Shown here one piece after another: positions 26,005-40,056 of a DNA stretch of 64,000 nucleotides. The translations under genes and the position numbers were made by a program. Each line of letters starts with the position of its first letter. The first letter of the stretch is position 1. The stretch comes from Gavia stellata (taxonomy: Eukaryota; Chordata; Aves; Gaviiformes; Gaviidae). The stretch spans positions 20,054,880 through 20,118,879 of the forward strand of contig NC_082603.1 of assembly GCF_030936135.1 (NCBI RefSeq). Direction: 5' to 3'. The notes beneath the pieces were generated by a model. The model made no database searches. It saw only the letters and a list, made by a program, of their open reading frames with translations, and was not told the origin of the DNA.

Positions 26005-26525
26005 TGCAGCTCTCTCAAAATGTCAAGATTGAAACAAAAGCAGGATTTCTGTAGAGTAAAATGTTGGCAAAATACAGAAGATTGCCAAAAGAAATACAGT
26101 GTTTTCATTGCACAGGAGGCTTCCTGGGGGACATGGGAATCTCAGGGAATTGTTCTGTTCCTGAGACAAACGTGTTGGTAGCAGTGGACTGCTTTCTAAA
26201 AGCTTGTAAGTCATATAATTAGGAACCAAGGACAAGTCGGAATAACAGAGGGACAGAGATTCCAGTGAGCTAGTTCTTCATGCGTAGAGTATCACAGACC
26301 AAAGGAAGCAATGTCGTCGTCTTCAGAGGAGTCCACAGAATTTGTGTGGCTGATAGAAATGTGCAAAGATCAGTTGGACCTGGAAGGCGGGGTCGCACCA
26401 GAGATTGGAATGGGTTTGTGCTGCTGGTTCCTTTGAAGTATTTTCTTCAGGGCACTTCTGAAAAAAGCAGGAATTTTCAGGGAAGCCAGGACCTGTGGAG
26501 CTGGATTGACAGAAGAATGCAATGA
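26005..26525 (+). pseudogene. integrase fragments of the gypsy-like element
   Basis: The stretch SRLKQKQDFCRVKCWQNTED followed by CQKK resembles the second half of the HHCC zinc domain. At 26172-26216, VLVAVDCFLKACKSY resembles the start of the catalytic core (VLVVxDxFxKxxxAYP), with the first acidic residue at 26187-26189. A later stretch, KSRNFQGSQDLWS near 26464-26510, is a weaker candidate for the core motif DQGRNF. The last two motifs lie about 290 nt apart instead of roughly 165, so an insertion is likely or the last match is chance. Frames differ and stops intervene. Confidence 0.6.
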
Positions 26526-29500
26526 ATTCAATGAATGGAGATAAGCATTTTTGGTCCTTATCACATAATTTTATCAGTGCTTTTCATTTAGAAGATGAAG
26601 TGCTCTTCATCTTTAGAATGCTTTCGTCTTGGTAGCTTCAAAAGATAAATCACATCTTTGATTTGCTGTAGCTGTGAGCAGCAACACAGGGACTCTGTGT
26701 TTTGCTGTCTTCTAACAAGGTGAACTTATTCTTTGGAGCAAACATCGATTTCCCATCCCTTTGCTTAACTTCTCCCACCATCTGTTTCTTGCTGTAGATG
26801 GACTGATATGAAAACAAATACAGGATTAATACAGGGTAACCCCAGGAAAGTGTAATGGGGAGTTAAACCTAAGCCACAGGACTTATCAGGAGAGGATTAA
26901 CATACTCTCCTCAGACCAACCCAACCAACCAAACAACACCCTCCCCCAGCAGCAGGCCCCCAGCAAAAGTAATCGGGGAGCCTTTCTCTTGGGAAGAAGA
27001 ACATGGTCCAGTCTTGTTAAACAAGTAACTTCTCTGACACAGGGTGGTAAGGGATGCCTTGAGGAACCAGACCAGGTAATGTGAGAGACCAATTTCACTT
27101 CTTTCATAGGACAGATCACAACTACTTAATAAAAAGACCTAAAGAAGGGTTTTACAAAAAATGTTTCTCTGTTAGCCTTCTGGTCTAGAAAAAGTGTCAC
27201 TTTCTCTTGTAATTAGATGATGTTTAAGAGAAATACACAAATCCCTTCCTTAGGACTGATAAAATTGTATTTTGTGAGACTAAGAGCTTATGTATTACCT
27301 GAAATGTTTCAAAGAGTTGTTGGATTTAATGCAGTTATAAGGTTGGCAATGGCAAAGGCTTGTTTGAAAACATACTGTTCTAATAGTTAGGAATACTGAT
27401 TTTTATTCAAGATCTATGTTTTTGCTTACCATTAGTGATTTGTTCTCACAGGAACCTTTGTGCATGCCTCTTGGATAGTTGTAAATAAGCTGTATTTCTC
27501 TGACAGTTTAAATAAGCCATGTCACCGTGATCTTTGACATAGTAATGAAATACTGCTTATATCTTACAAATTTAGATTTTTCCAAGTATCTATACAAAGC
27601 AACACATAGACTTACAGAAGACAACACAGAGTTATACGCTATAGAATTATTACATTATTATAACATTAATAGATTCATTGCATTATTTCTCCACAGAAGC
27701 ATAATTGACACCTCAAGCTGGCAATATGAAAATAAGCAGAATCCATGTCATTAAGTGATTCCAATGCTGATGAAATAGGGAGACTTACCTGATACAGACT
27801 GTACATATCTAACTTCAGGGCTCCTTGAATGCTTGAGAGCCAGCGGCAAATAAATGCTGGTCTGACCTTGATCCCAGGCGTGTGGCATCCCCAGCCTCCT
27901 GCTGGGGATCCCCTATTTCCCTGCCTCTTCTCAGCCTCCTTGGGACAGCTGTTGAGTCAGTAAAGTATCACGTAGCTGGCAGAAAGATGCACTGCTCCGT
28001 TGGCAAAATCATCCAACAGACCACTGGGCAAATGAAGCCCTGCAATAATGTAGCTCTTCTGTTCTACATTTGCTGGCTTTTCAGCTGTGCTGCTCCAGTA
28101 CAGGGTGCTTTTGCTAACTGCTGGCATAATGCCTGTTTGAATTTGCAGTACTGCTTTAAACTACGGACCCTGATTTTCTTCTAATTTTCTTTCTAATACT
28201 TGATTAAGTGTCTCCTGAAACAGTACACATCTTTTTTGGCTGCTTTCTTGATATCTTGTTCTAGATTTTCTTATTATTACAAAGGCTTTTTAAAAAGCTT
28301 TTGCACTGTAAATTTCACATAATTTTTGAATGCTGTCTGGAGCGAGTTACCATAATCTTTTATCTTGCAAAAATAATTCTTACATTGATGGATCACAATG
28401 AAAAAATTATTTGGCAAACACAGTTTTAGTCAAGTGTGTTTGTCTGCAATAAAGCAGTGAAAACCAGTATGAAAATAATGAATGGTTAAATGTCACGCTA
28501 AATTTCTATTTTGGACAAACTAATTATTGAGTTTCAAAGTTTCTAACTTAGTAGAGAAAAGCCCAAGAAGAAGGGTTTTATCATCTTGTGATTGAAAGAG
28601 TAATGGTTGGTTTAAATTAAGAACACTCGAAAACCCCCTTATTTCTGCAAAATAAGAAAGTGAGGGAGAATTGGCTTTGAAAAGTTGCATTTATCGAATT
28701 TCCCACGGACTCAAAAGCTTCTTCCACAGAAAGTTAGAAAAATAAGGCTGGAATGCACCTTCCCCAAGGTGACCCAGCCGCTGGCTGCCCCAGGCCGGCC
28801 AGCCGGACCCATTCCTGGCACACCTCTCAGCTTTAAAACAAGGCTCGAAGGGAAGGCAGCAATGCAACGAGCACCGCCAGCCCTTCTTCCACTGCTGGCA
28901 GCTTAGTGCATTAATGAATCAGTAGAAATCAGCAAAGACATGCAGCTGAGCAAGAGAGTTTATAACTTTCTTCTCCATCTTGGGGAAGCATATAACCCTC
29001 TCGAGCAGCTCTATGGTTTGTAGTTTTGCATTCATAACGAGCAAGGACTCCTGTGTAAGCCCAGATGTAAATGGCTCAGGATGATGTATTCAGAGTTATA
29101 AAATGGGATTTATCTCGGGTTTTGCCTTGGTTCTTTGGTTGTGGCATAGCCAAGGGGAAAACGTTTTATGTAATTTTTAAAAAATTAACTAATTCTAAGC
29201 TAAATGACAGAATTATAGCAAAAGACGCAATTTCTGAGGGCAGTTTGTCTGGTCACAGAACCTGCTCCAGTGCACTGTGTCCAAGTTTCCTTGGTGCAGA
29301 CTTCTGCTGAGGATTATGTTGCTGCTGTACTGGGGTAACTCCAGACAGGATTTAACAGTCAGGCCCTTAAAACCAACTTTTTCCTCAAGATTCTTCAGAA
29401 GGAATGAAAAGAAACTACCATTATACTTGAGAGAAGAAATGGGGGTCCTAGGGATGGAACTGACCCACTGTACGTGTTTAGGCTTGTAATTAAAAGATGT

Positions 29501-32500
29501 CATTTAATTTTTCACAGGATTTTGGCAACATACGAAGCTGAAAGTTAATGGTTGTTTGCTGTGGAAATACCTAATGTGATGTGCTTAAAGGGCAAATGTT
29601 GCCAGGGGCTGAGTATGCCCCGTGGTAGGTGGAAACTTCACTTGATGCCTGCTCTGTCTACAGCAAAGCAGAAATGCTGGGGGCTACACAGTTGCCTTCA
29701 TTGATTGCTCTGAAATTCAGAGTTTAGCAAGTAATGTCAAGGGGCTTAAATGAAGCAGTCATTTTATGTTGGGAATATTTTGCCGACCCTGTTTTTTGTT
29801 TTTCCTTCTCGTTCTGCAAAAGTCCCATAGATTTTAATAGTATTCTGCAGAAATTAACCTGGAAAACTATCACATCTAGCAACAGCACTAATACTGAGGA
29901 AACTTTACAGGATTTTCCATCAGAGCTGTGTTTGTATCCCAGATTATGCACACACACTTGAGCATTAAGAACCAGAAATAAAAGCGGTTGGGAAATTGGC
30001 TCTCCTGGTACTTGGGAAATAATCCATTTCAGAAGGTCAGCTCCCCCTTGAACATTTTTGTTTTTCTCAATTATATTACATACCACTTTTGTTTGTTAAA
30101 TAAGTAGCTCTTCTGTTTTTATAGGATAAGCAGGTTTACTGACTCTCCTGGTTAATGCTATAGGGTAGCTGGGAAGCTATATGATATAACCACTTCAATT
30201 CTATTTCTGATATCATGCTAAAGGATGCTCTTTAATCTGTGGCTACATTTACATTAGTAAATCATCTGGCACAAAAGGAGAGTGTCTGTAATGTGAACTG
30301 GTCCGTGCTGCGGGATGGCTCTGCTTTGCCCCATAGGCGCAATGCCCAGCAGCAGTCCAAGTGCATTAAATGCACTCCTGGAGTGCATCTCCTGGTTTGA
30401 GTTTCATCTGAAAGGAATCCAGCTGGTGCACTCTGAAAACCAAAGCAGAGTCTGCCAGGCTGATGGGGAGAGTCACTTCAAAAGCAGCCTCCTGATCCAA
30501 ACCGAAATACTTCTGCGGTCACACCCTGCCTGTGCGAGGAGCACTGCACGCACAGAACCCGACCGTCTCCACGACATGCCTTCGCGCCCAAAATACGCCT
30601 TGCTGGGGAAAACACAACTGTATGCAAATTGGATTCAAGGTCTGTGCTCTTGGTAGCATGCCAATATTGCCTTCTAAACTTAGCTTTTTCATCACCTTAG
30701 ATTTTTTTTTTCCTATTAATTGATTCACTGGTTCTTATATTAAGTACAAGGGGTGGTGGAGAATGACAGCAAGAGTAAATTGCAGCACTGATCATTGCTT
30801 ATCCGCTGTTCCCAGACCAGTAATATTTCTCCTTAGAGATGCCACATTCATTCCTGCAAGAATCTATACGTGTGTGTGAATCTCAGCTATCTATGAATCC
30901 CACTATAGGCAATGGGAAGTCTGTTGTATATGAAGCTAATCACACACGTTAATTTACACTGCCAGGGGCCATAGCATCGAGCCTCTGGTTATTGATAGGG
31001 GCTGAAGCCTTGTGGTGCATCTAGCAGTAGAATAAGGAAAGCTATGTGTGGGTTTTTTACACCTGGAAAGAAGGGATCCCTTTCCCCTCCCTACGCTTTC
31101 TTCTCAGGAAAACTTAACTAGCATCTGAGTTTAGCAAGCTTACAAAAATATTTTTTTCATTTCAATATACTTGTCTTAAAAGATTAATTTCTCCCTGAGG
31201 CCATTTGGGCAATGTGGAGAGGAAGATTGATCATTTCCAAGGGCTCTTTGCTGACAGTCAAAGAAAAATTCGGTTTCACCTTAACATTTGTGAATTTATT
31301 TAAAAAAAATATATTTTTATATGCAAGTCTGACAGGGAGAGTGCAAGCCAGTATGACAGGCATCTTCCAAGTGCCTGAGATGCATGGATTTGCATTGTCG
31401 TAGCTGCATTAATAAGATGGGGCTCACCCCTGCTGACTGGGCTAAAAGCCTTTGGAGCTTCCCTCTTTGTATCTCCTATGGACAAGCAGAGGAGATGGAT
31501 ATATTTTTCATACAGAAATACAGAGGCCACGTTCAGCATGCTTTGCAGTAGACAAATGACTCAGCAATGCTTGTTGAATTGGACAGATAAAAATACATCA
31601 TTCACCTTTTATTTGATGCTTTGGGTACGTTTCCTGATGGGATTCCTGAATATTGCATGCTAACTGCTGGCAAGACTTGGCACAGGGAATAACAAGTGGT
31701 TTGACTTTGGGTTTCTGGGGAGTACCCGGAATTAGAGAAGCAGGGAGAGCTGATGTCTTACATGTTATCTGAGAAAAGAGCCGGTCAGAGAGAGCAATTG
31801 TGCATTCACATCCTGCTCACCATGCACCTTGTCTCGCTTCCCCGCGGAGCACGAGCAGCACTCCAGTACCGGCAGCTGCAGTCAGTGCTGCTCTTGCCTC
31901 TGCACAAGAAATTGATGCTTACTTTGATATTGGCTGTCTTGCCTGGCAGTAGTCTCTAATGACTACAACGTGAGGACTTCTTAATGGTGAAACCAGTTCT
32001 GTAGCAGATCCTTATACCTGGGAAGAGCAGATTCTTCTTCAGTTGGTGCCAATCTCTAAGGCGACAGCAGCCGCGGTGCTGAGCACGGGAAGTATCGGGG
32101 CTCACGCCTGTCAGTGGCAAAGGAAATGCCTCCTTGGAAAGCGGTCCTTCCCAAGATCCATCCATAACAACTGTTGTCCTTCTCAAATGATGTATGGAAC
32201 CAGAAACGCCACTGGAGACCGGGATGCTCTTCTGAGTTCACAAGTTGGTTTTCACTGGGTGGGCAGAGGAGGTGGGGGCAGTCAGTGGGACCCACCGTGC
32301 GTCTTGCCTGCTTGTGCACACTGAACCCTGGAAACACAGGTTTCTGTCAAAATGATTAGTAAACCTGTCTCCATTCTGAGGTTCCTCAATGTTAAAACTG
32401 TTTTAACTAACTGACTGTCAAAAAGACCGATAAACACATTTTAGCTATCTAGAGAGGGCTCTGCTCCTGCGCGTGGCAAAGCTCAGGGCCCTGCGAGCAT

Positions 32501-35500
32501 TACGGGCAAAGCCCTTCCAAGGCCAAAGAAAGAGGTGTGTGAGGACTGCAGTAGATGTGAGGTCTAGAGATGGTAAAGTCCCGCTTCAGGAAACGAATTT
32601 TCTACCGAGCTGTGTCATGGCACTTGTCCCAAAACCCTGCAGTAAGCTCAGCTGTGACAGAGTAAGTGAGGGTAAGGAAGCGATGCAGGGAAGAGAGGAG
32701 GTACAACTAGGGGCATCGTTCCCTGGGGTTCGTCAGGTAAAGCAGGTAAATACCTAAGGGTCTTCATTAAGCCCCTTTGCTGTTTAGAAAGGAAAAAATG
32801 CTGGTTTAGAGCATAAATTCATTTGTTGTGTTTCAGAAGCAGACAAAGCAGAGGGGGAACATAAATCTGAGTCAAATTTTTGGAGTGTTTTCTGCAAGAG
32901 CAGGACTGGGGAAGAAAATGAACGTTACAGGTTTTGTCCTTAAAGAAGGAAAACATGCTGTGCAAAAGAGGGCTTTAAATCCTAAGACAAAGGGCTAATG
33001 ATTTCTAGGTGTTAACGCTCTGAGACTTGGTACTGTAGGCAACAAAGCACCAGCGTTACTGCATCATCGGTAGTGCTGCTGGAATGAACTCAGTTTCGGG
33101 GTCGTATATAGAGCAATATAGGAGGTAGTCTTTGGTGTTTCCTTAGTTGTCTTTTTTTCCCCTAAATACTTAGTAGTGAACACATACGAAGATTTGAAGA
33201 AACACATTCTCTCCGTGTGTGTCCCCCAAGGTTTTCCTTTCACAGCCGTCAGGCTCTGACCTGCCCAGGCAGGGTCCGCTCTGTCACAGAAGTGCGCAAC
33301 GCGTCAGTTCAGAAGGGCTGCAAACTTGTAACGGGGTCTTAGCGCATAATTTAGCCTGTGGTACCTGATGAACTATATGGCTAATTAGAATGTGCTATTT
33401 GGGTATACATCTTCCAAAGGGATGCTAAAATTGGCAGCTTTACAATTTGACTTGATTTGTCTCTGTTGTTGGTCGTAAAGAGAGAAGCCACTACACGGTT
33501 AAAGTCTGTTGTGTTGTGTTTGGTTGAGTTCTATTTTGAGAAGGAGGGGGATAATTTTAGTTCTTCAGAACTAAAAATTAGATCAAAATCCTGGCAACTG
33601 TTCAAGATAAATGAGCAGCCTTGCAATAAAGGGGTTTCTGTCACCTTGGAAACAGAGTTTCAAAAAGCCCATTGGAGTAATTTTAGTTTCAGACTTCCCT
33701 CTGCCCTTGTCCCTCCCATGCAAATTCTGTTTTTACACTCAGTATATCCTGTTTAGCTCTGTTTCTTTTCTATATAAACAACAGGGGAATTTGCCAGGCA
33801 AAAGTGGAAGAACACTGGGAATGACCTCGCACATGATGTTTCAGAGCCGAAACTGGTGTTTGGAAACACACAAAGTTAAACCCATCCAAAAATACATTTT
33901 AAAAAATCAGTCATTTTAGATCTTACAGCTCAATGTGAAAAAACCCCAGAAGTTTAACTTTAAATACTTGTTTTTTACATACTGTTGAGTCTTTTTATTC
34001 TGGAGAAGAATATGGCATTTAGGAAACAAATTTTAGCAATGAGAAGGAAGGTTGGGGGGGGTTAAACAAGGAAAAGTCTACTTTGAAAACCTGATGTAAT
34101 CTAGTAAATATACATGGTCTTTCAGAATCCCCACCATTGTGATATTCGTCTGAAATTTGTTGTATTAAAGAGCTGTGGGTCTTTGTTGTGGGTGTTACAC
34201 AGATTATGCCATTACATGGCTGGAAACTCAAGTAATCAGAGGAAAGATTAGGATAAAGTAGTGCTTCTATCCACTAAAGAATGTAAATATTTTGAATATT
34301 TTCAGTAGCTCACACTTCTCAATAACAGATCTCACCTGAAGAGTGCCCTTATTGTGAGGGCCCACTAGAGAAAGCACAGAAGCCTTTGTAGCCTTTCCCG
34401 TCTGCATGAAATCAGCTGAGATACATGGACTTTCCACTCCCACTCACAAAATATGTCAAAGTGAAAAGTAAATTGATTTTCAATTATTTGAAAGATTAAA
34501 TTGCGTTTTGATATGTATTTTATTGTCCAGGTAATATTCCTGGAAACTCAGAGGATCCCATGCAGGACTGGCTGTCAGTCCCTGTGCCGGCGTCTGGTGT
34601 CACCTCTGCCTGTTGGGCTGCTACCGGCTGTGCGGTCTGTCCGGCTGGGTAGGAAGAGGTGCCACCTAGGACCACGTGCCATAGTCTGAGCAGCCACAGA
34701 GGACTAGCGGGACATTACACTAATACATCACATGAGACATGACTAGATGGAAGAGCTGACTAACATTTGGGTTAAATATTTGGAAATGCTTCCTAACCAC
34801 ATGACTACTTAGACTGTTGGGATAATAGTAGGACCTTATAACTTGAGATATTTAAAATGAGATTGGTCTGAATATGAGCGAATGAGGAGGTATGTGATTA
34901 AAGGAGCACAAATGAGATTATAAATCTATTTTTTCACCTCCATTTTCTTGGATTCTGTTGTGTCTCCCAGGGGTGACTGAATGTTATGATGGACATTAAT
35001 AATTAAAAGAAGCTTGACCATGCCACCTTCCCATCAACTGCTGCGCTTTTGTCATTCCTTGTTATCACAGGAGTGAGTGAGTGAGTGTCGGGAGCAAGCT
35101 GCCAGCAGACAGTAGGCAGCAACCCTGGCAAGTTTGCAAATGAGGGACTTTCCCTGCTGGAGTCAGCAAGATCAAGCACTAGTCTTCTCCTTGCTGCATT
35201 GTTCTTTACAAGGCAAGAAAGCTCATCAGGTCAAAACATGTGCTCCATAGTGCCTGGCCTAAACAGGAAAACTTTTTTCTCTTGTGAAACACAGTTTTGT
35301 GCTGTTCTACTTAATAGGTGTGCTCCAGGAGATGCAAAAGAAACTCCAGGGTACATCTATGTAGCTATACAAAAATGCTCTTCTAGTTTTCAGTCACTGT
35401 AGGGAAGCGGTGTTGTTCAGACTCTGCGAACAAGCTAAGTATGAGCATGCTAATGCACGCACAGACTTCATTGTCATGGTTTCTTACTATTAACTTCTCT

Positions 35501-38500
35501 GATCGCTCCCTTTGACGCACACACAACGGTGAGAAAGAAGAGAATATTTCATATATGAAATTCCACAGATCTCTCAGCAGCCTGAGGTGATATGCTGGGT
35601 TTCTCTGGCTTTTTTTTTTTTTTCCCCCCCAATTTTTTAGCTTTGTAACATACAGGATGACTATAATGAAATGATCATATATGCACACATATGAAGTTGT
35701 TTGAATAATAAAATTATTTAGCTTGCATAGAAAATAGACTAGATCCTTTCAACATGTGAAAGTCATTGGCAGAGTCTGCCTACAGAAACAACATCCGTTC
35801 CTTAAAATTTAAGATTAAAAGAACACATCTTTAAGGCATCCTTGTGATTATCTTAAGTACTTTGAGCACAGCATGCTATATACAGATTTTAAAAAGGATC
35901 AGTCTTCCAATTTATGGACCTTTCTTTTTTAAACATTGCTTTTCCTTTTACAGCATTTAGAAGTCCTCTATACTTTGCTGTGACTTGAAACTCAGAGTTT
36001 GGAGGCTGATGTTTAAAAAAAAAATTTGCTGTTTCTAACAACAGAAGTGGAAGAAAGGAACTTTAAGAAAGTGGACTCCCCTAAGAACACGTTCATTACA
36101 TGTGTTCCCCCATTCTGGCATTTTGTTGACTGTTAATAGGCAATCAGAAACCATTCAAAATATTCTTCTTACAGTGTTTAAGTTTTGCAGGATTTTTAAT
36201 AAATACAACTTGCGCGTGCAGCAGGTTTTAGGACCCTGTGCATAATGGGATTTATGGTGGATGTACCTTGCAACATCTCCTGGACTCTGTTGTGTGGACT
36301 GGCCGACTCTTGGCTCTGCTAAGGGTCTGTCAGTGGGTAGAGCACTCCCACGCAGTATTAACAGGGCACGGTAACAGTATTGCAGAACACGGCTCAAAAA
36401 CCATACAGCTCCAGCTAGTTAGGGGACGAGACTCACAAATGTTACATTTAATCGAAGCCAAATACTGCGAGAGACTGAATGATGGCGGAGACTTTGTGAA
36501 GGCATGAGGCTGAGGAGAAAGACGGACCACAGGTGGACATGGGTGAGAGCTCTGCTTCTTCCCTGCCCTCCTGGGGCAGAAATGGCAGGACCACAAATGT
36601 GGTCCTGGCTTAAAGAAATAGGACAAAAGAGACAGAAAAATGCTTATTTAGTGATTTTGGTTCCTTCGTAGAGGATCTCCTAATGTTTTGAGCACAAACT
36701 TGATTCTGTTTTTCTTTTGCTTGAACTTGCTACACTCTTTGTTGGTGTTTACCTTCACTTTAACCAAGGTGGAGTGTCACCAATCTGCTGGATTTGTTTC
36801 CATGTTAGGAGAAGGTAATGGTGATGATGGTCATGATACCGACTATTTTTACTGTATGGGTAATGCTTTGGCTTCTTCGTATCCAAAATACTTTGGTATT
36901 TTTAGCATATCTTCAGTGAGACTGGCATCCTACTGGCATGCTGTAAGATTGCAGTCAGAGGTGGTAATGACAGCCCTGAAGTTCAATGACATGTTTTGAA
37001 AAGCTCATAGGGATGTTAGCTTGCATCCTCTAAAAAGACAACTGAAAAAAAAATAAGTGCAAGATACTAAAAAGAGCATGAATTACTGTCTTATTTCTGT
37101 TTAAACAAAGCACAGAAGGCAGAGCCGTGAATGCTCCTGCTGCTTAACTTAGCTATGAACAGAAGTATTTCTCTCACACTGCTCATTTGAATCTAGGTTA
37201 ACCGTATATGGTTCTTAAAATCCTCTCCTGTTTAATTTCAATTACAGCTTAAGAGGACAAGTAGACCATGCCACTGGGAACAACAGGCTCAGCACTTCAC
37301 AGACAGACAGGGTAGCAACCATCCTGATGTTACATGTCACATCGCCAAAGCCCAGGAGGCCCATGTCACAGGAGTCGGAGAGGAATGGATGGTGGCAGTG
37401 GCTTCTCAGAGGTCCATTACCTCTTTGTGAGAAGGCACCAAGTTTGGTTGGCCATGGCCAAGAAATAGCAATGCAGGTGTGGTGCACTGGGTATAAGCTC
37501 TCGAGAGCGGTGCCTCTTCAAGCAGTTTTGGATTAAGGAGGTTTCTGGCAAGGATGAGCTCTAGAAAGGGAGTCAGTGGTCTGCGCCGAACACTTGACTG
37601 TTCTTGGAGTCTCTAAAATTTGCTTTTAAAACGTGCAACCCCAACCACAAATGGCTCTGGAGACCAGGGAGCAGATGGTGGAGCTGTTTGGGTAATGAAC
37701 ACCTTCAGCTTTGTCCAGCCTGTTGTCCAGCAACCTCCTCAGGTTTAGAATATAAATGGTTTATTCTCCCATTGGTTTGTCTTCCTAAGAAGATAATCAG
37801 CTGTATTCTGGACCCTCTGGGCCTCTGGGGTGCCTCGGCTGGCCAGTTCAAAATAGGGTCTGGGGGTAACAAAGGTATGGATGACTGTAGTGGTGTCTGC
37901 ATCTGAGAGAGATCAGTCATTTGGCAGGCTGGGGATAATGCACACAGCTATTAGCTGCCTGATAGAGTTTCATGGGACTCTTCTTTCAGTCCATTTCGAT
38001 GTCAGGAAGGCAGACGCTTTCAATAAAAAGAGTGCTCACAGGTTTTATTGGGGCATTCAAATGCTTCCAGTTCCCAGCTGTCATCAGCTCCGCTTTAGTC
38101 ATGTAGTTGTCACTTTATCCCCCTGTCTGAGACAGGTCTTGAGAGAATAAAGATACTGATTTGCTAAGCTTTAATGAAAAGGAGACACTCACGTTTCCAG
38201 ACACTTTTAGTTTTACTCATATGAATTAATCCCAGTGAAGTAAAATAAAGTAAGTACATCTTCACACAGTTACATCCTGAATTAATATGTAACTTTTATT
38301 TCAGGTACAGGAGCAGGTGTTGGATGTTATGAGGGATGGAATTTTCCAAAATCAGACCAGAGCAGTTCAAAACCAGTCCCTGAGTTTGTACAGAAATGAA
38401 AGCCTGTGTACTTAGGAAAGCGCAGCTTCTTCACAGCATCTGCTGTGGCAGAGCTGACCTCTGAAACTGTCAGCAAGGCTGTAAAGGTTATTTGTCAGTC

Positions 38501-40056
38501 TTTTACTAGGAACTATTTATCTGCATAATTTCATCATTCAGCTGTATCAGTGCCCAAACATTGCCACGCATGCATCAGCTTCTTCACCAGGGATATCCTT
38601 CTCTGCAGTGCATTTTTTTCCAGCTTACATTTGACTTTTTTGCTTGTGCAGTCATTTACAGTTCTCATGTCATCAACTCAGAAAAGATTAAGTAATTGGC
38701 GAAATCTCAGTCTGTTAATGAAAAAACTTTTAAAAACATTTCTCTTTGTACCTTCAGTACCTTCAGAAGAATACTGCTTTCTGTTTGTTTAAAGTCACAC
38801 TGTTTAACCAGTCCTAAATATTTGCCAGTCTCCTAATAAGAAGCCTCTTCAAGTTGATGCAAGCTCTAGTCCCATCCTCTTGAAGAGGCTTTTACTTTTT
38901 GTAAAAGGCCGAGTAAAAGGACTCACACTCAGCGCTGTGTGCTTTGCAGCTCCTGAACAAAACAGGCTCAGCTGAAAACAAAAGCTCAGCTTTGACTCTT
39001 AAATCCACCGGCTCAAGTTAGTTCCAGCCAGGTCCTTAACGTTATTTTATCTGCAGGGGTTTTTTTGTGTGATCAGTGCCAACTCTGTTGGGCAAATACA
39101 GGATGCATAGGGTTTTAAAAAAAATCCAGCTGCCAACAAGAAAAAGTGCTTTGTAACCACAGTTTGGAATGGAAACAATTTTCTAAGATACAGATCAAAC
39201 TGTGTTTATAGACTCAACTATTGGCAGCTTTTCACTGAGCTATTTCCTGTGTGCCTATTGCATAGGGGAATAATCTAAATGCTTAAACTAACAATTAAAA
39301 CCGTACAGAACATGAAGAAAATAATGTGTGAAGCAGCACAGAACACACAATGATGTTGAATTTTCTTGTTTCCATAGCTAATACTCATGGGAGAAGGCAG
39401 TACTGCACACCAAATGTCAGTACTCCAGTTCTTTGCAGGATTTGGTCCTTACTCTGGCTAGTACCTACTTTCTACTAATATTGTTTTAATTGCTGAAAGA
39501 AAATATCCAAGTAACAAAAATTTCAAAAAAAGCCACCTAAATAAGAGGAACTTGCTAAAAATTACATACAGTTACTTTAAGTGCAGTAAGTTGTTATTCA
39601 TTAGGGAACTCATGCAGACAATCTAAGGGCATGGGTAGGCAGGAGGAATCTGATTTCCCACTAGAACAGGTGGGAAATCTGCAGGTATGACGATGACGGT
39701 CAAGGTAGGTGTACACTTCTTTTGTTTGCTCGGTTTGAAATGGTTGCAACAAAAAAAGCCTAGACTTCATCTCCTACCTGTTTTGAATCTTTTCAGTGCT
39801 TTTTAATGGGGCAGATCCCCTCTTCCAGACTTCACGTGCACGCCCTTTGCTTTAGGCACGTATTTGCTGGTGGCACAGCTGACCTCGTGATAGCATCAGT
39901 ACGGTCAGTGCAGTCGAGCTGTGATGCCTATGCAGAATTTTACCGCTGGTAAATTTTATCGCTGGTGTTCTGCTCGGCTGGAGTTCATTCCTTCTATCCA
40001 AGCCATGTCTCAGCTAGGGAGGACGGCAGCTCCGATATGAGGAAAGTTTTCAAGTC
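26526..40056. other. gene-poor intergenic stretch upstream of SYDE2
   Basis: About 13.5 kb with no gene I can support. Open frames are short and match no family known to me. Base composition varies, with more GC-balanced patches at about 30.3-30.65, 31.8-32.75 and 36.2-36.6 kb. Enhancers or a non-coding RNA could hide here but cannot be called from one sequence. A perfect kB-type decamer lies at 35144-35153. Confidence 0.5.
35144..35153 (+). promoter_or_regulatory. consensus NF-kB-type decamer
   Basis: GGGACTTTCC, a perfect kB consensus. In 64 kb the chance of one such 10-mer on either strand is roughly 0.1, so it is only suggestive. It is about 20 kb from BCL10 and 7 kb from SYDE2. Confidence 0.25.

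Larger units (their letters stand above)
24741..26525 (+). mobile_element. decayed Ty3/gypsy-like retrotransposon pol
   Basis: A fossil pol whose pieces lie on one strand in the order and spacing of Ty3/gypsy elements: reverse transcriptase (about 24759-25160), RNase H (about 25320-25706) and integrase (about 26005-26525). Residue patterns of each domain can be read, but in different frames and across several stop codons, so no protein can be made. Distances fit an intact layout: about 400 nt from the RT active-site box to the RNase H Asp, and about 790 nt from there to the integrase Asp. No LTR, primer-binding site or gag was recognised, so the copy is partial or its ends are too old to see. 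Intact Ty3/gypsy elements are very rare in birds, which suggests an old insertion. The family is inferred from motif order, not from a database match. Confidence 0.75.

Noticed and set aside
35608-35640. T-rich then C-rich run resembling a polypyrimidine tract
   Set aside because: No exon-like sequence follows, so it is treated as simple low-complexity DNA.
36326-36346. tRNA A-box-like GTCAGTGGGTAGAGCAC
   Set aside because: No matching B box (GGTTCGANTCC) or acceptor stem nearby, so not a tRNA and not a provable SINE.
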